From Adenophora triphylla var. japonica (taxonomy: Eukaryota; Streptophyta; Magnoliopsida; Asterales; Campanulaceae): a DNA stretch of 64,000 nucleotides. Positions 48,065 to 59,835 of this stretch are shown in pieces. The translations under genes and the position numbers were made by a program. Each line of letters begins with the position of its first letter. Within the stretch, counting starts at the first letter, position 1. The DNA lies in assembly GCA_022495995.1 (NCBI GenBank), contig JAFEMH010005381.1:30001-94000 (forward strand), given 5' to 3'. The notes below the pieces were generated by a model, which was given only the letters and a program-made list of their open reading frames with translations, ran no database searches and was not told the DNA's origin.

Positions 48065-48620
48065 GAAGGTCGCCTATGCCCTAGTCGTGGCTTCAAGGAA
48101 GCTGCGAGCTTATTTTCTGACTCATCCAATTGTGGTTCTTACAAATGCTCCTCTAAGAAAAATTCTTCACAAGCCGGAGAGTTCAGGTCGACTTCTCAAT
48201 TGGTCAATTGCCCTTACTGAATTTGACATCGAGTATCGACCTCGAAAGGCGTTGAAGGCTCAAGCTCTAGCTCGACTTCTTGGTCGAGCTTACGTTCACC
48301 AAGGAAGACGACGAGCAGCCGAGCTCCAAAAGAAAAGGCTAAAGGGAAGGAGTTAGAGTCCCAGGTCGCCATCGCCTTACCCGTCGATTGTTGGAAGGTC
48401 TATTCGGATGGATCGGCGACCAAGAATAGCAGTGGAGCCGGGATAGTGCTAATTGAACCAGAGTCCTGAACTGCGTATGAGGAATCACTAAGGTTCAAGT
48501 TTGATGCTTCCAACAACCAGCCGAATATGAAGCTTTGATAGCAGCCTATAGAATACGCCAAGTGTTTTGGAGCGACTAAGATCATGGCCTACCGTGATTC
48601 ACAACCGATAGTTAACCAAG
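48000..48620 (+). pseudogene. RT connection and RNase H domain remnant
   Basis: After a frame change near 48,015, YYNAEKVAYALVVASRKL, FLTHPIVVLTNAPLRKILHK and LTEFDIEYRPR give the connection domain. From about 48,385 KVYSDGSATKNSSGAGIVL is the start of RNase H, with the first catalytic Asp in YSDGS. In-frame stops near 48,467 and 48,537 break it. Confidence 0.8.
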
Positions 48621-49039
48621 TCGAGGCGAGTACGAGGTACTTAGCTCCACGTTGATTAAATACTGCGACCCGGTGAAGGAGCCGATAAAGGATTTGGAAT
48701 TCTCGGGAGATTCAAAGGATTGGAAGAGAGGACAACGAGCTAGCCGACCTCCTCTCAAAATTAGCTACCTCGTATGAGCCACATGATGAACCTATCTCCT
48801 TACTCGAAAGTCCAAATTCCTATGAAAGAGTAAAAATTCATTGCATAGATGATCCCTCAAGGAATTGGGCTCGTGAGAAGTGTTGGATCGAGGAAATGAA
48901 AGCATATTTAGAAAATGGAGAGCCGCTGATGACGAGAAGAAGGCTCGAGCTATCAAAAAGAAAGCTCCAAGGTATGTCATTTAAGGAGGCGACCTATTCG
49001 TAAGATCTTATACTCGACCATTACTAAAGTGTATCCACC

Positions 49040-50102
49040 CTCAAGAGGTCGCCCTATTGATACACGAAGTGCATAGTGGAATTTGTGGTGGACACCCGGG
49101 GCCGTGACTTCGCCGACAAGTTAATCACGCTGGGATACTATCGGCCACACATGAGAAGCCGACACTCACGACTTTGTTCAAGAATGTGATCAATGCCAAA
49201 GGTTTGCCAACCTTCCCCATGTGCCTACAACAGAGCGTACTCGTGATTGCAGCCTTGGCCATTTGACATGCGGGCGTCGACTGATTGGACCCTTCCCTCC
49301 CGCCCGAGGAAACCGCAAGTATGTGATCGTTGCCATAGATTACTTCACTAAATGGGTTGAGGCCAAACCATTAGCTCGCATCACAGCAGGAAAATGCTAT
49401 CAACTTTATTCATGACTTCATTTGGTGTCGGTTTGGTTTTCCTCGAGCTATAGTGTCCGACAATGGTTTACAGCGCTCCCTGCACCTTCGGCGTAGATGA
49501 AGCGAGTTGGAATCAAACATTGGAAATCTTCTCGTCGCCTATCCTCAAGGAAATGGCCAAGCCGAGGCAAGAAATAAACTTGTTCTATCTTCGCTCAAGA
49601 CAGTCTCGTAGGTCGACGTAACAATTGGTTGACGAACTCCCTCGCTCTTCGGGGCGCCCGTACAACCACTGGGGCCTACGGAAACCCCTTTGCTCTCACA
49701 TACGGGTCGAGGCCACGGCACTCCGCCGAGCTCGATTCCCCACCGCTAGAGTGACTTTCTTCAATCAAGAGCAAAATGATACCAATAGATTGATCGACCC
49801 GGATCTAGTCGACGAGAAGCGAGAAACAAACTTACCTCCGAATGGTCAACTACAAGCAGCGAACTAAGAGCTACCACGACAAGAAGGTCAAGGCAAGGTC
49901 TTTCCAAGTTGGAGATTATGTGTTGAGAAAGATTGAGGCAACAGGTAGAAGGACCCAGCAGAATAAGCTATCTCCTAACTGGGAAGGTCCATATGTAGTC
50001 ACTCGAGTCGTTAAGGAAGGAACCTACATGATAGCTCATCCCGGAGGTGACGAGTTGAAACATCCTTGGCATGCTACTCACCTCATCAAATACTACTTCT
50101 AG
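49040..50102 (+). pseudogene. integrase remnant of the Tat-type element
   Basis: Zinc-binding part: IHEVHSGICGGH and, 110 bp on, FVQECDQCQRFA. Core: RRLIGPFPPARGNRKYVIVAIDYFTKWVEAKPLA at 49,275-49,380; a base is missing in the GVDLIGP segment so the first catalytic Asp is out of frame with what follows. PRAIVSDNG near 49,445 gives the second Asp and AYPQGNGQAEARNK near 49,540 the third acidic residue. The C-terminal part, 49842-50102, is open: RSFQVGDYVLRKIEA to LIKYYF. Confidence 0.88.
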
Positions 50103-50217
50103 TTTTCAATTTCAAAGTTCAAGTTTGTGTTAAAGCTAGTTTCGAATTGATGTAAGCATGATTCCTATTTCAATGAAAAGCGCAGTTCATTCGATCAAAC
50201 CCAGTGTTACATTAATA

Positions 50218-50560
50218 TCAACAAGCTCGACTCTTAGTCGGGCTGCTCTAACAAGCTCGATTCTTAATCAGCTTGGTTTATTTAACAAGTCCGACTCTTA
50301 GTCGACTTCGTTCTAACGAACTCGACTCTTAGTCAGTTCATCTTAGCTCGACTCTTAGTCAGCTTCACTCTAACAAGCTCGACTCTTAGTCAGCTTGATT
50401 TACGTAGCTCGACTCTTAGTCAGCTTCACTCTAACAAGCTCGACTCTTAGTCAGCTTGATTTACGTAGCTCGACTCTTAGTCAGCTTCACCCTAACAAGC
50501 TCGACTCTTAGTCAGCTTGATTTACTTAGCTCGATTCTTAATCAGCTTTGCCTATTCAAC
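50218..50560. repeat. minisatellite in the 3' region of the Tat-type element
   Basis: Repeats of AGCTCGACTCTTAGTCAGCTT alternating with TGATTTACGT or CACTCTAACA, giving a compound unit of about 60 bp. Tandem repeats between pol and the 3' LTR are common in Tat-type elements. Confidence 0.9.
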
Positions 50561-50956
50561 AAGTATGATTCCTAATCAACTTGGTCCTAATTAACTCGAC
50601 CCCTGGGTCAGTTTCAATAGTATGAACAGGTTCGACTCATGGTCAATCTCGTTCACAAAAAAGTTAACCAAGTCTGAGGTCGACTAAACCAACAAGATCA
50701 CGTCGCCTCTAGGCTCAAGTTGACTCATTTATGTTATCCACATCTAGCTCGACATACAATATGGAATGGAAAACATTCAACATTCTGAGAACAAAAGTCA
50801 GCTATGATAGAAATAAGTCTCCCAAAACGGGCTAAGACTTAGACAAAATTAATTTACAAAAATATTTTGCCTCCCAAAAAACTGGGCCAAGGCATTCAGA
50901 TAATGTTAATCAAAAGAACAAAAAATGTTGGTTGGAGCTTGTTCATTACAAATAAT

Positions 50957-53900
50957 TTAAGAGTCCTGGCCGACATCATCTTGGTCGTCCATGGAAGCTC
51001 GACCTTCACCATCTTCTTGTTGCTGGGGCTCTATGGGCTTACTCGATTCGGAATATGTCTGCTCAGTTTCAATTTCCATGGCTTCAGCATCGTCGAGTTC
51101 CGCCAAGACCACATCAAAATTTCTATCAAGAACAGGGGGAGCTTCCCACTTCTCGCAGTGATCCTCCTCATCCTCTTGGGCAATGAAAGCTAGATCGTTT
51201 TCAAGGTAAGGAACGAGCGAGTGACCACCACGAGCTGTCATATCATATTGGGACTCAGTAAACCAACGAGCTAATTGCTCGATGGTAACCGTAGCCGTTG
51301 GATCTACAAGCGCACGACGGGCCATGTGTCTTTTGCCGACCTCAAGAAAATCTTGTGCCTTAGACACGATGGCATCATAGTACTCGTCCCCTTCCTTGAA
51401 CTTCTCAACCGCCGCTTCAGAGGCATCCTTAGCGCTTTCTCAATAGCAGCTGAGGTCTTTCTCGACTCTTCTCTCTCAAGTCGATGCCGTTCATGCAACT
51501 CGAGCAAGAAGGCATCCTTCTCCTTCGTAAGTTTGTTGATCGGGCCGCCCCGCCTTGGTTTTTTCCAATGCCTTCTTCTCTCGCATCCCTCTCCGCTTCC
51601 ACCTCCTTGATCTTAGACTCAGCACCGCAAGATCGGACAAGGCCTTCGTCTTCACCATTTCATTGGCTTCACACGAGTTATCCGTATCGTTGTATTTCTC
51701 CCTCAAATCGGCCAACTCTTGTGCCTTCTTGGCGTAATCACGCAAGGCCTCGCTTCTCCCTCTCAATTGACGCCCTCCAGAGCTTTTAGCTTGCTCGTTC
51801 ATGGTGAGAGACTCGCATTAGAGGAAACATTGAAGTGTTAGCTCCTAAGCAAAGGCATAGAAGGTGAACCGACGAACTAATGTAATAAGCGACCAAACAG
51901 AAAGGGAAAATAAAGGTTTACCTCACGTGTACCAACCCAGATCGGGCCGTGAATTCCTCCGGGAGTCATCCCCTTATCTCGCAAAGTAAGCTAGGAGATC
52001 TACATCCAAGGCCCTTCTCACCACCACTTGTCCAAGCCGCCACCTCAGATAGCGGCGAGTCATGCCGTTGACCCCAATGAGAGGAGGAACATCGCCGAGC
52101 CTCCGAATCAAAGCATCTACGGATTCTTGGCTCCTGAGGAGGGGCTGAGGAGGGAGTAGACTTGGGGAGACGGCCTTGCCCTTTCCGCACCTTGATCTTT
52201 TTCTTGTCCTCAACGCCCGATCATCTTCCTCCTCAACAAAGATCATCATTAATTTCAACCACATTCATTGGACTGGACCCCGCCATCTCGGCCCGGAGGT
52301 CGCAAAGATTGGCCTCTTGAACCGGATCGTAGCTCGTACTTGGCCTAGGCGACTCACCGAATTCCTCCCTCCCTCATTCACATTCATGGAATGGGAGCCA
52401 CTCGTTGAAGGTCCTCTATAACGACCTCCTCCATTGGGATCACCAAAGATTGTCCTTTTCGAGAGAAGATTATTCCTTACAGCCTCTCCTCTCTCGCCGG
52501 GCCTTAGCGTTCACACCGTGGCCCTCTTAGCCTTCCTCTTGTCGTAAACTCCAACAATTCGAACCATGGCGGCTTCTTGTTCGGGAGTCAAAACCGCACG
52601 ACATCAAAGTGTTAGTTCGACAATACGAAATGCTTCTATGTACGAATTAATTCTACATACGAGCAAGCAATTTGATAAGTACAGGTGACAATTCGAAACG
52701 GATTTATGTACGAGCTAACCGCTCTACATGCGAATAGACAACGGATGGGCTAAGAGTCACGTATGCAAATAAAATCGCCTATGTACGAATTAATTCTACA
52801 TATGAGCAAACCATTTGATAAATACGGAGATACGATTACAAGCGCTTCTATGTACGAATTGATTGATTCTACAGCGAGCAAGCAAGTGACGAGCCGAAAG
52901 TTAAGTATGCAGATCAAAGCAATCCTATACGCCTATAAAAATCACTTATGCAAGTTAACATTGGACGAGCTAATGAACGAAGGCGAGTAAACCCTTACCA
53001 CCAATGTGTTCTCCATTGTTCTTGCAAAGAATCACTTGCTTCCTCGGCAAACCGACAATTCTCCTCTAATCTACCCAAAGAGTGAGTTACCCAATCGTGG
53101 TACACCCGGCCTCTCAATACAGCGCAAGGGGCTCTGCTACCTCATCTCCAGTGCATCATCCCCGCTAGAATATAATTGTACTTGGTTGTCACTAATGACT
53201 CCCAATTGACGGTCCATCCTTGACCGTGGCACACAAACTTTCTATACAAAGTCTTACACCAAGGAGGCTCCCGAATTGTCCTCACCGATAACATCGATTC
53301 ATCATTGGGCAACGGAAATTCCCATCCCACCGCTCTCAACCAAGACTACATGCGAGTTCCAAGAATTGTGTTTATTTGGAAGGTTGGTAAACAACTTGGG
53401 AGAGTTGGGCTTAGAGGGAGTACTAATTCCCCAATCATGCTTATCTAGCTTGGCACCAAAAACTCTTTGAAAACCTTCATACAAGGCTCATGGCCCAAGA
53501 GCCTACACACCATTGCAAAGCACACCAAAGACTCTACAAGTGTTAGCACCGAGTCAAGAGGGAGGGCATCCATACATTCCAGAAACTCATTAATGAAAGG
53601 ATCCAACGGCAACCTCAACCTACCTCAAACTCGCCCATAGAAGAAAGCTACCTTAGTAGCATCTCTAGTGAAGGTCGCACGGTATTTGGCCAAAAATTGT
53701 TTCGACTAAGGATGGTCACCCTAAAGTCCGCCTCTATCTACCCCACGTAAGTTGTAGATCACATCATAACGGGACTCCAAATTCTTCCTCCCACGAGTAG
53801 GTCGTTGGGGCACATAGCCCCTCTCATTCTTGCCTCGGCACCACATTGGGCCCAAATGCGTTGACAATTCGAGGACCGTAAGAAGTTGAGGCGCTGCTCC

Positions 53901-54124
53901 CTTCTTGAGTCGCCATATCCGTACAAGCAAAAGAGGAAGCAGGGAGTCACCCTATGATCATGTTCGGCCGACCTACCTAAGGACGACCTAGACTCCCCAG
54001 GAAAACCTATTCTATTTCTAAGGAAGGAGGGCTTTTGGACGTCCCTAACATAAAACAAGGTGATATGGTCAAGCAATTCATGGAATAGATGAAAAGCGAC
54101 AACATTTGAGTCGTCAATCACCAC
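50957..54124 (-). pseudogene. antisense extra ORF of the Tat-type element (decayed)
   Basis: Read on the minus strand, fragments form one long protein-like region. The first part (54,124-53,720) has FHLFHELLDHITLFYVRD and VTPCFLFCLYGYGDSRRE; a middle part (53,484-53,302) has KPNSPKLFTNLPNKHNSWNS; then come a basic segment (52,264-51,974), a coiled-coil-like part rich in Lys/Glu/Leu (51,802-51,491) and an acidic C-terminus (51,367-50,957). Antisense extra ORFs at this place are known in Tat/Retand-type elements of plants. Function is unknown. Frame changes are frequent, and 52,610-52,990 is a repeat-rich stretch (TATGTACGAATTAATTCTAC) that may be an intron or insertion. Confidence 0.6.
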
Positions 54125-54792
54125 ATTTTCAATTTCCCCTACAACGGGCAGCCTCTATCTCAAGGTAATTCAACCCCAACTAGTCAAAATGGAGGCACAC
54201 TCATCCAAGGACATCACTTCCACTCACCGTTCACATTCTTGCATGCCCTACTGACAAAGGCAAAGAACCATACCACGCCCCTGGTTCGCAACTGAAGGTC
54301 CTAGCCATGGCGGAAACGAAGAACAGTGCCTAAATTAAAACCCTAAAACAAGGATACGAGGGAAATACCTTAATTAATTGCAGAAGGTAGGTTCGTTGCC
54401 GGAGCCGAGAGCTAGATTTAAATCTTGCTGCAATCCCTTGATTATCGCCGGAGAAGAAGAAGTTTTAGGACGGTAAAAGTTCTAAACGAAGAGGGATTTT
54501 CCTATTTATATTTTCCTAAATTTGGAAAGGGAAAGGAAAATCGAAATTAATTTTCCAAAATTAAAAACTGAAGCGGTTTTCGAGAAGGAGTTCCAAACGT
54601 CAGAATTGTAATCATTACGAAAATCGGCGCTCCTTCATCTCCAACCGTTCATCACCAACGATCAGGATGTTGCCACGTCATCATGACCGACCTACTTCAA
54701 AGACTAGCATCGACCTGCGAGTAAAGCAATTTTCGTCAAAGAAATCTTCTTAACTTCCAAGTCGACGAAGTCAACTCAAAAGTCGGGGCCAC

Positions 54793-55451
54793 CGAACATA
54801 CCAAAAGTGTCGAGTTGGGCCAAACGAGTAAAGCCCACCACAGACCGCCTTGGTCTCCACATTCCCAATAAGGCTGGTCCGATCAAAACAAGGCCCAAAG
54901 CCCATCTCAAGTATCAATCGACTAAGCTCATGGTCCGACCTACCAGGTCCCGACCTAACTTAGTCCGACCTCATGATCCATATAACAATTCGGGTACGAA
55001 CCATGCTCTACCCGACAGTCAGGTCGACCATATCACGAGTGGCGACCTCGACCTAAATCAACAAGTGACGACTTAACACTTGCCGGCTTATTTGGTTGAA
55101 CAATCCTCATAACCGCATCCCTACAAATCAGGGACCGTTATGGACATGTTCCCACGTCCAAGTAACTGCCGCTACAATCTCGGAGCACATGTCGCCTCCC
55201 CAAAAATACACTACTCTTGTCTATAAATACTTCATCACTACCAAACGGTGAAAGGTAACTGCCATTTTGTATTCTGAGTTTATTATTCAATACATTTTGA
55301 GCTTTATACAACTGTTATCTTACTCTCACGCCCGAGCGTCTTCGCCGGAGACACATCCGGCTAGTCGTGGGTTCTGTTTTCAGGTCAAGGAGCCAGGTGA
55401 TCAGTCTTGCCACGTGGAGGAAGATTGATAAGCACATTTCCTGCAGCATCA
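54793..55451 (+). repeat. 3' LTR of the Tat-type element
   Basis: Aligns with the 5' LTR over its whole length. The first base is C where the 5' LTR has the canonical T of TG. Ends GCAGCATCA, followed by the ATATA duplication. Confidence 0.92.
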
Positions 55452-55592
55452 ATATATATATATGTAATATTAATAATTATTAAAATTATATATGTATATT
55501 TTATATTTAAAATTATATATGTATATTTAATATTAATAATTATATATATGTATATAAATATAATTACACCTATCTTAAACTTGAAGCCTCTT

Positions 55593-55643
55593 TATATACC
55601 AAGGCCAAGGGCATTTATGATTTGTTTTCTTTCTATGTGGGAA
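55593..55643 (-). promoter_or_regulatory. minus-strand snRNA-type promoter signature, copy m4
   Basis: Minus strand TTCCCACATAG, 34 bp, TATATAAAG. Same organisation as m1 to m3, 12 kb away beyond the Tat-type element. Confidence 0.5.
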
Positions 55644-55692
55644 ATTTGTCTTGGCCGGCCCTGCCTTAGCCTTGGCCTTGGCCTAGGCTTTT

Positions 55693-55743
55693 ATCCCACA
55701 TAGGAACAAAACCAAAGTAAGATGAGTTGCATTGGTTATATAA
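55693..55743 (+). promoter_or_regulatory. snRNA-type promoter signature, copy 8
   Basis: ATCCCACATAG, 33 bp, TATATAATGAGG. The bases between the two boxes differ from the copies at 40-42 kb although the spacing is the same. Confidence 0.6.
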
Positions 55744-56712
55744 TGAGGATGAAGCTTAGCCAAACATGCATGGTTCGTTCGTGGCTTTATCCAATGGCCG
55801 GCTTGGTCTTGAACGGCCGTGCCCTTAGCTTTGACTTTGAATTTTTTCAAAAAGTAGGCCAAATCAAATATTTGAATCGAATAATTCGAATTTTAATTTC
55901 GAATGGAATAAAAAATAATTTTTATATTAGAATATTAATCGAATGCAATTATGAATAAAATTTTATATTCAAAAACAGTCGAAATATGAATATGAATCAA
56001 ATTTTATATTCGAATATAAATCAAATACGAATCGAATATGATGATATTCGATCCGATTCAATTTGTTTACACCCCTATCAATAACTATCTGTGTATCGCA
56101 CGGATGTAACACTATATTTATTTTAGTGACCTTCAATCTGATATTTTTGCTCACAATATATGTTACAAATAATTTTTTTTAAATGTATAAAAACATCTCT
56201 ATTTCTTTTGTATTCGTTTAGATTTCAATCAGTTATTCGTTATTAACTGTCTGTATATCGCACGGGGGTTAAGTTAAACTAGTTTAGTTAATTTTGGCCA
56301 TGCAATTGAAAGCAAAATAATTTGAGTAATAAATTGGAATAGTTGGGTGAGAAAAAAAAAGTTGGCTCTCTCGAACTCAGTTTCAGCAAGTGGAATAGTT
56401 GTAGTGTTGACTGATGGTACGGGTTGTGTGTTTGTTGTGGCAGAGATGTATGGGTTGTGTGTGGGCTGTGGAAGGGTGATTGAGTGGGGTAGAAGAAAAC
56501 TCAGAATGACAGGTAGAGTTGATATCAAAAAAAGGAAAAGGAATCTTTTTTATCACTATTCATTTTATAGTAACAAAACAAAATATGAGTACTCAAGCAT
56601 TTGTAAGCTTTAAAATTGAATAACCAAGAAATAATATATTATCTTCATGTTTTATCACTATTCATTTTATAGTAACAAAACTAAATGTTTTGAAACTAAC
56701 AAAATTTCTTAA

Positions 56713-57427
56713 GGGCAACTCCAATGGTAGGAGTTAAGGAAAGGTATTAAAATCAAATTTTGGTACATTTCAACCACTATTCATGGGGTATCAAATATTT
56801 ATCTCCAATGGTGGAGTTAAGAAAAGGTACCAAAAATTAAATTTTTATTTCTTTCACATTTAAAATATTTTATTTAATTAAAATGTTTAATAATTAAAAT
56901 AAATAATTTTATATAATAATTAATCATTTAAAAAATAATAATAATTTATTTCTTTTAATTGTTTTTCTTTATAAAGATTGTATTTCCTATTTATGTAATG
57001 TATTTTTTTTTGTACATCTTTCTTCTTTTATTTAAGTGTGTATATTTACTATTGTCTCAAAGGTAAACGTGAAATAAAATTTAACAACAAACATAAAACT
57101 AAAATAAAAGATAAACATGATACAAGAAAAAATTACAAACAAAAAAAGGTACTATTAGTCAAAATAATTTTTTTAACTTTTTGGACAAAAAAATGAAGAT
57201 TCCTGGCGTTTGATTGTTGGGCCCCACTTCAAAAGTACAAAATTCAGCCCATTCTCCTTTTTTGATGCGCGTGTATTACAATTGCTGGGAGTTAGGCAAG
57301 GTATCAAATTTGGTACCTTGCTTAACTCCTTGTCTAAATTTGGTACCTCAAATTTCTACCATTGGAGATGTTAACCCTTGAGGTGGGTATCAAAATTTGA
57401 TTTTGATACCCACCATTGGAGTTGCCC
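56713..57427. mobile_element. Tourist-like (PIF/Harbinger) MITE
   Basis: Inverted ends GGGCAACTCCAATGGT and ACCATTGGAGTTGCCC flanked by TAA at 56710-56712 and 57428-57430. 715 bp, AT-rich, with inner inverted repeats (GGAGTTAAG / CTTAACTCC) and no ORF. Confidence 0.92.
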
Positions 57428-57460
57428 TAACAACTAGCCAAATGAACTAATTGTTGAATA

Positions 57461-57738
57461 CTCCCTCCGTTCCAATAGAAGCGTCCCATTTTGCCATTTT
57501 GGATGTCCCGTTAAAAGCTTTCACTTTTCTTTTTTGGCAAAGAAATTTTTACTATTCCTTCTACTCATTCTCTCTCCTACATTATTTTAATACTCACAAC
57601 ACTATTATAATTTACTATTCCCTCCACTCATTCTCTCTCCTATTTTCAAATTACACTCACAACATTTTTACTTCCCCCTCATTTTCTTAATTTGTCTGCA
57701 ACCCAAAAATTGGACAGCTACTATTGGGACGGAGGGAG
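57461..57738. mobile_element. Stowaway-type MITE
   Basis: CTCCCTCCGTTCCAATAG and the complementary CTATTGGGACGGAGGGAG with TA on both sides; 278 bp. Confidence 0.93.
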
Positions 57739-57773
57739 TATATTTTTCTAGGTGTAATGATTTTTATAACGTA

Positions 57774-58136
57774 CTCCCTTCGTCCCATTTCAAAGAGCTC
57801 AATTTTTCTTTTTGAGATGTCCCACTTCAAATAATCCATTCCAAAATAGAAATATTTGAACAGTATTTCGGATATTTATACTCTCATAATATTTACTATA
57901 TATTTGCAAAAAAATCATTCATTATACCCTTATAATTTTAACATATTTACAAAAAAATCATTCATTAACTTACTATTCCTCCTACTCATTCTCTCTCCTA
58001 TTAAATGTTTTAAACTTTTACATTCTTTCTCCTCTAAGCTTTTATTCACTTTTAATTCTTTATTCATTTAAAAAAAAAAAATCTTCAAAATCGTGAAATA
58101 TTACCATGAGCTCTTTTTGAAGTGGGACGGAGGGAG
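57774..58136. mobile_element. Stowaway-type MITE
   Basis: CTCCCTTCGTCCCATTTCAA and TTGAAGTGGGACGGAGGGAG with TA on both sides; 363 bp. Confidence 0.93.
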
Positions 58137-58379
58137 TATTTCTTAGCGACTACAATAGAAAGGTCTAAATTGCAACAAAATATTTTACATTTTTTTGCGT
58201 AATTATAATTTGTACAAGATTTAAATTGCAAAATATAAATTTGTTCAAACATATTGCAATTATCTCAAACATTCAATACTTCTGTTCAAAAAGATAGTCT
58301 CACTTCTGCAAGTAGGTCAGAAAAACAAGATTTAAATTGCAAAATATAAATTTGTACAAACAAATCTAAATTTCTTTTT

Positions 58380-59830
58380 CTCTATAAATAGAGTCTAATT
58401 TTATAATATTTGACATAATTTATATATTTTAATGTTAAAAAATGATTCTAATATTTTATTATTGTATATATTTGATAAAATTTTAATTTTTTATATATTT
58501 AAATTTTCTCTTGCGTCAAATGACGTCGTTTAGGTCAAAATTTAAAAACGTTCATTTTTTCCCCTATAAATAGAACTCAAGATTGCTAGATTATGTACAT
58601 CTCTTATTCCATACTTCCTTTCTTTATAATTAGCAAAAAAAATCAAGATTTTTTTTTATTATGAGTAATTACGAGAATAGTTCTCATAATTTCGGAACAA
58701 ATCCTGATCATGCTTGGTAAAATAATGACAACTTGCATCATATTGCATAATATGATAGTTGAAGATGAACGTGAACGATATAGAAACTATGATGATGCGA
58801 GTGAATTTTGGGCCGACAAACCAAAAAAAAAAATAAGTCCACCCGAATTGCGCAAGACGATACATTCACGTATACAAGAGAAATTCACACGTTGGGAATC
58901 AAGGTTCTAAAAAGTGCTAGGCGGATGCTAGGCGGCGGAGTCGGGTCTAGCGCTTAGGGGCCTAAGCGGGGTCGAGAAATTAGACAAATTTTAAATATAT
59001 TTTATAAATTTATATATATATATATATCCAAAAAATAGTGCCACTTATTTTTATTATTTTTCAAAAACAAATAATATTTTTTATACAAAATAATATAGGA
59101 ACTGAAACTCTTAAATATAAAACTTTACCACTCAATTACATACAAATATACATATGATCCCAAATTGATTTTGGTTACAAAAATCATTTTTTTTAAACAA
59201 AAGGGCGACATCCCTTAATTGAGATGGCCCACCCTACTAACCTAAGCCCACTACTACCAGTCAAACCAAGGAAACATCCCCCCTCATTTCATTCTTAACC
59301 CTAAATACACTCTTCTCTCTCTCCTCTCAGTTTTTCTCATCCCCTCCCGCCGCCACCCCTCATCCCACCGTCTCCCCGCCACCTGTCCCCTCCCCATCAT
59401 CCCTTCCCACTTCTTCTTTACACTCGCATCACTTTGACGGCCATCCACATAAGAAACGTCGGCATCTTTACCTTTTCGTCGCCATCGTTGCCGCTACAAC
59501 GCCGCCGCCTTCAACGCCATATAGGTCTATCTCTCTCGCTTTTTCTCTCTTTCTCTCGCTTTGATTTATTTGTGTGTGTAGATATAAATCTATTGTTTGA
59601 TTTCTCCCGCACAACCTGCCCTGTCCGCCTAGCTTCGCCTAGCCCGCCCCACGCCTAATCTCCCCACCTTGACGTAAATCGCGGCGCCGGACCACTGCCT
59701 AGGCCGCTTTTAAGAACACTGTTGGGAATAGCATCGAATAATACATGGCGCGCAAGCGAAAAGTTCAAAGCATAGCTACACACTTGGCTCCCAAAGCAAA
59801 TCTAATTGAGCATATATATGCAAAGAATAA
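58380..59830 (+). pseudogene. PIF/Harbinger transposase remnant, internally deleted and split by a hAT insertion
   Basis: A leader with a TATA-like CTATAAATAG at about 58,564 leads to ATG 58661 (MSNYENSSHNFGTNPDHAW), which ends at once and is joined to the C-terminal part of a PIF/Harbinger DDE nuclease: IMTTCIILHNMIVEDERERY at about 58,727-58,786 and RIQEKFTRWE before 58,893. The hAT element at 58,900-59,721 then interrupts it. After the insertion, THLAPKANLIEHIYAK (about 59,778-59,825) is the usual C-terminal end of this family. The catalytic core in between is deleted. The leader is the reverse complement of sequence in the element at 35,591-37,449, so both belong to one family. Confidence 0.8.
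58900..59721. mobile_element. hAT-type non-autonomous transposon
   Basis: Ends CAAGGTTCTAAAAAG and CTTTTAAGAACACTG (imperfect inverted repeats) with a perfect 8-bp duplication TTGGGAAT at 58892-58899 and 59722-59729. Subterminal GCTAGGCGG / CCTAGGC motifs. The inside holds a pyrimidine-rich CTCTCTCC / CCGCCGCC segment (59,310-59,520) that looks like the leader and start of a host gene, possibly captured; the 74-codon ORF at 59,434-59,658 is unassigned. Confidence 0.88.
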
Positions 59831-59835
59831 TACCA

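Larger units (their letters stand above)
43223..55451 (+). mobile_element. complete Tat-type Ty3/gypsy LTR retrotransposon (12.2 kb)
   Basis: Bounded by two LTRs of about 660 bp and an ATATA target duplication at 43218-43222 and 55452-55456. Order inside: gag, protease, reverse transcriptase, RNase H, integrase, a minisatellite and a long 3' region with a decayed antisense ORF, as in Tat/Retand-type elements of plants. The LTRs differ at only about eight sites by eye, yet gag-pol has many frameshifts, so this copy was probably moved by enzymes from other copies. A primer-site-like TGGTTCCATTGCCGGGAA follows the 5' LTR, and AAAAGTCGGGGCCACC precedes the 3' LTR in the place of the polypurine tract. 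Confidence 0.93.
55457..56712. other. AT-rich region with a further copy of the promoter repeat
   Basis: Begins with AT-rich sequence, then a shorter version of the GGCCTT/USE repeat (55,585-55,830). At 56,090-56,105 and 56,256-56,275 two GTATATCGCACGG / GTGTATCGCACGG motifs occur. A plus-strand ORF at 56,347-56,613 shows no recognisable domain. Confidence 0.5.

Noticed and set aside
56240..56282. Possible Helitron 3' end (CTAG after ATCGCACGGGGG)
   Set aside because: The terminal hairpin is not convincing and no matching 5' TC end could be placed.
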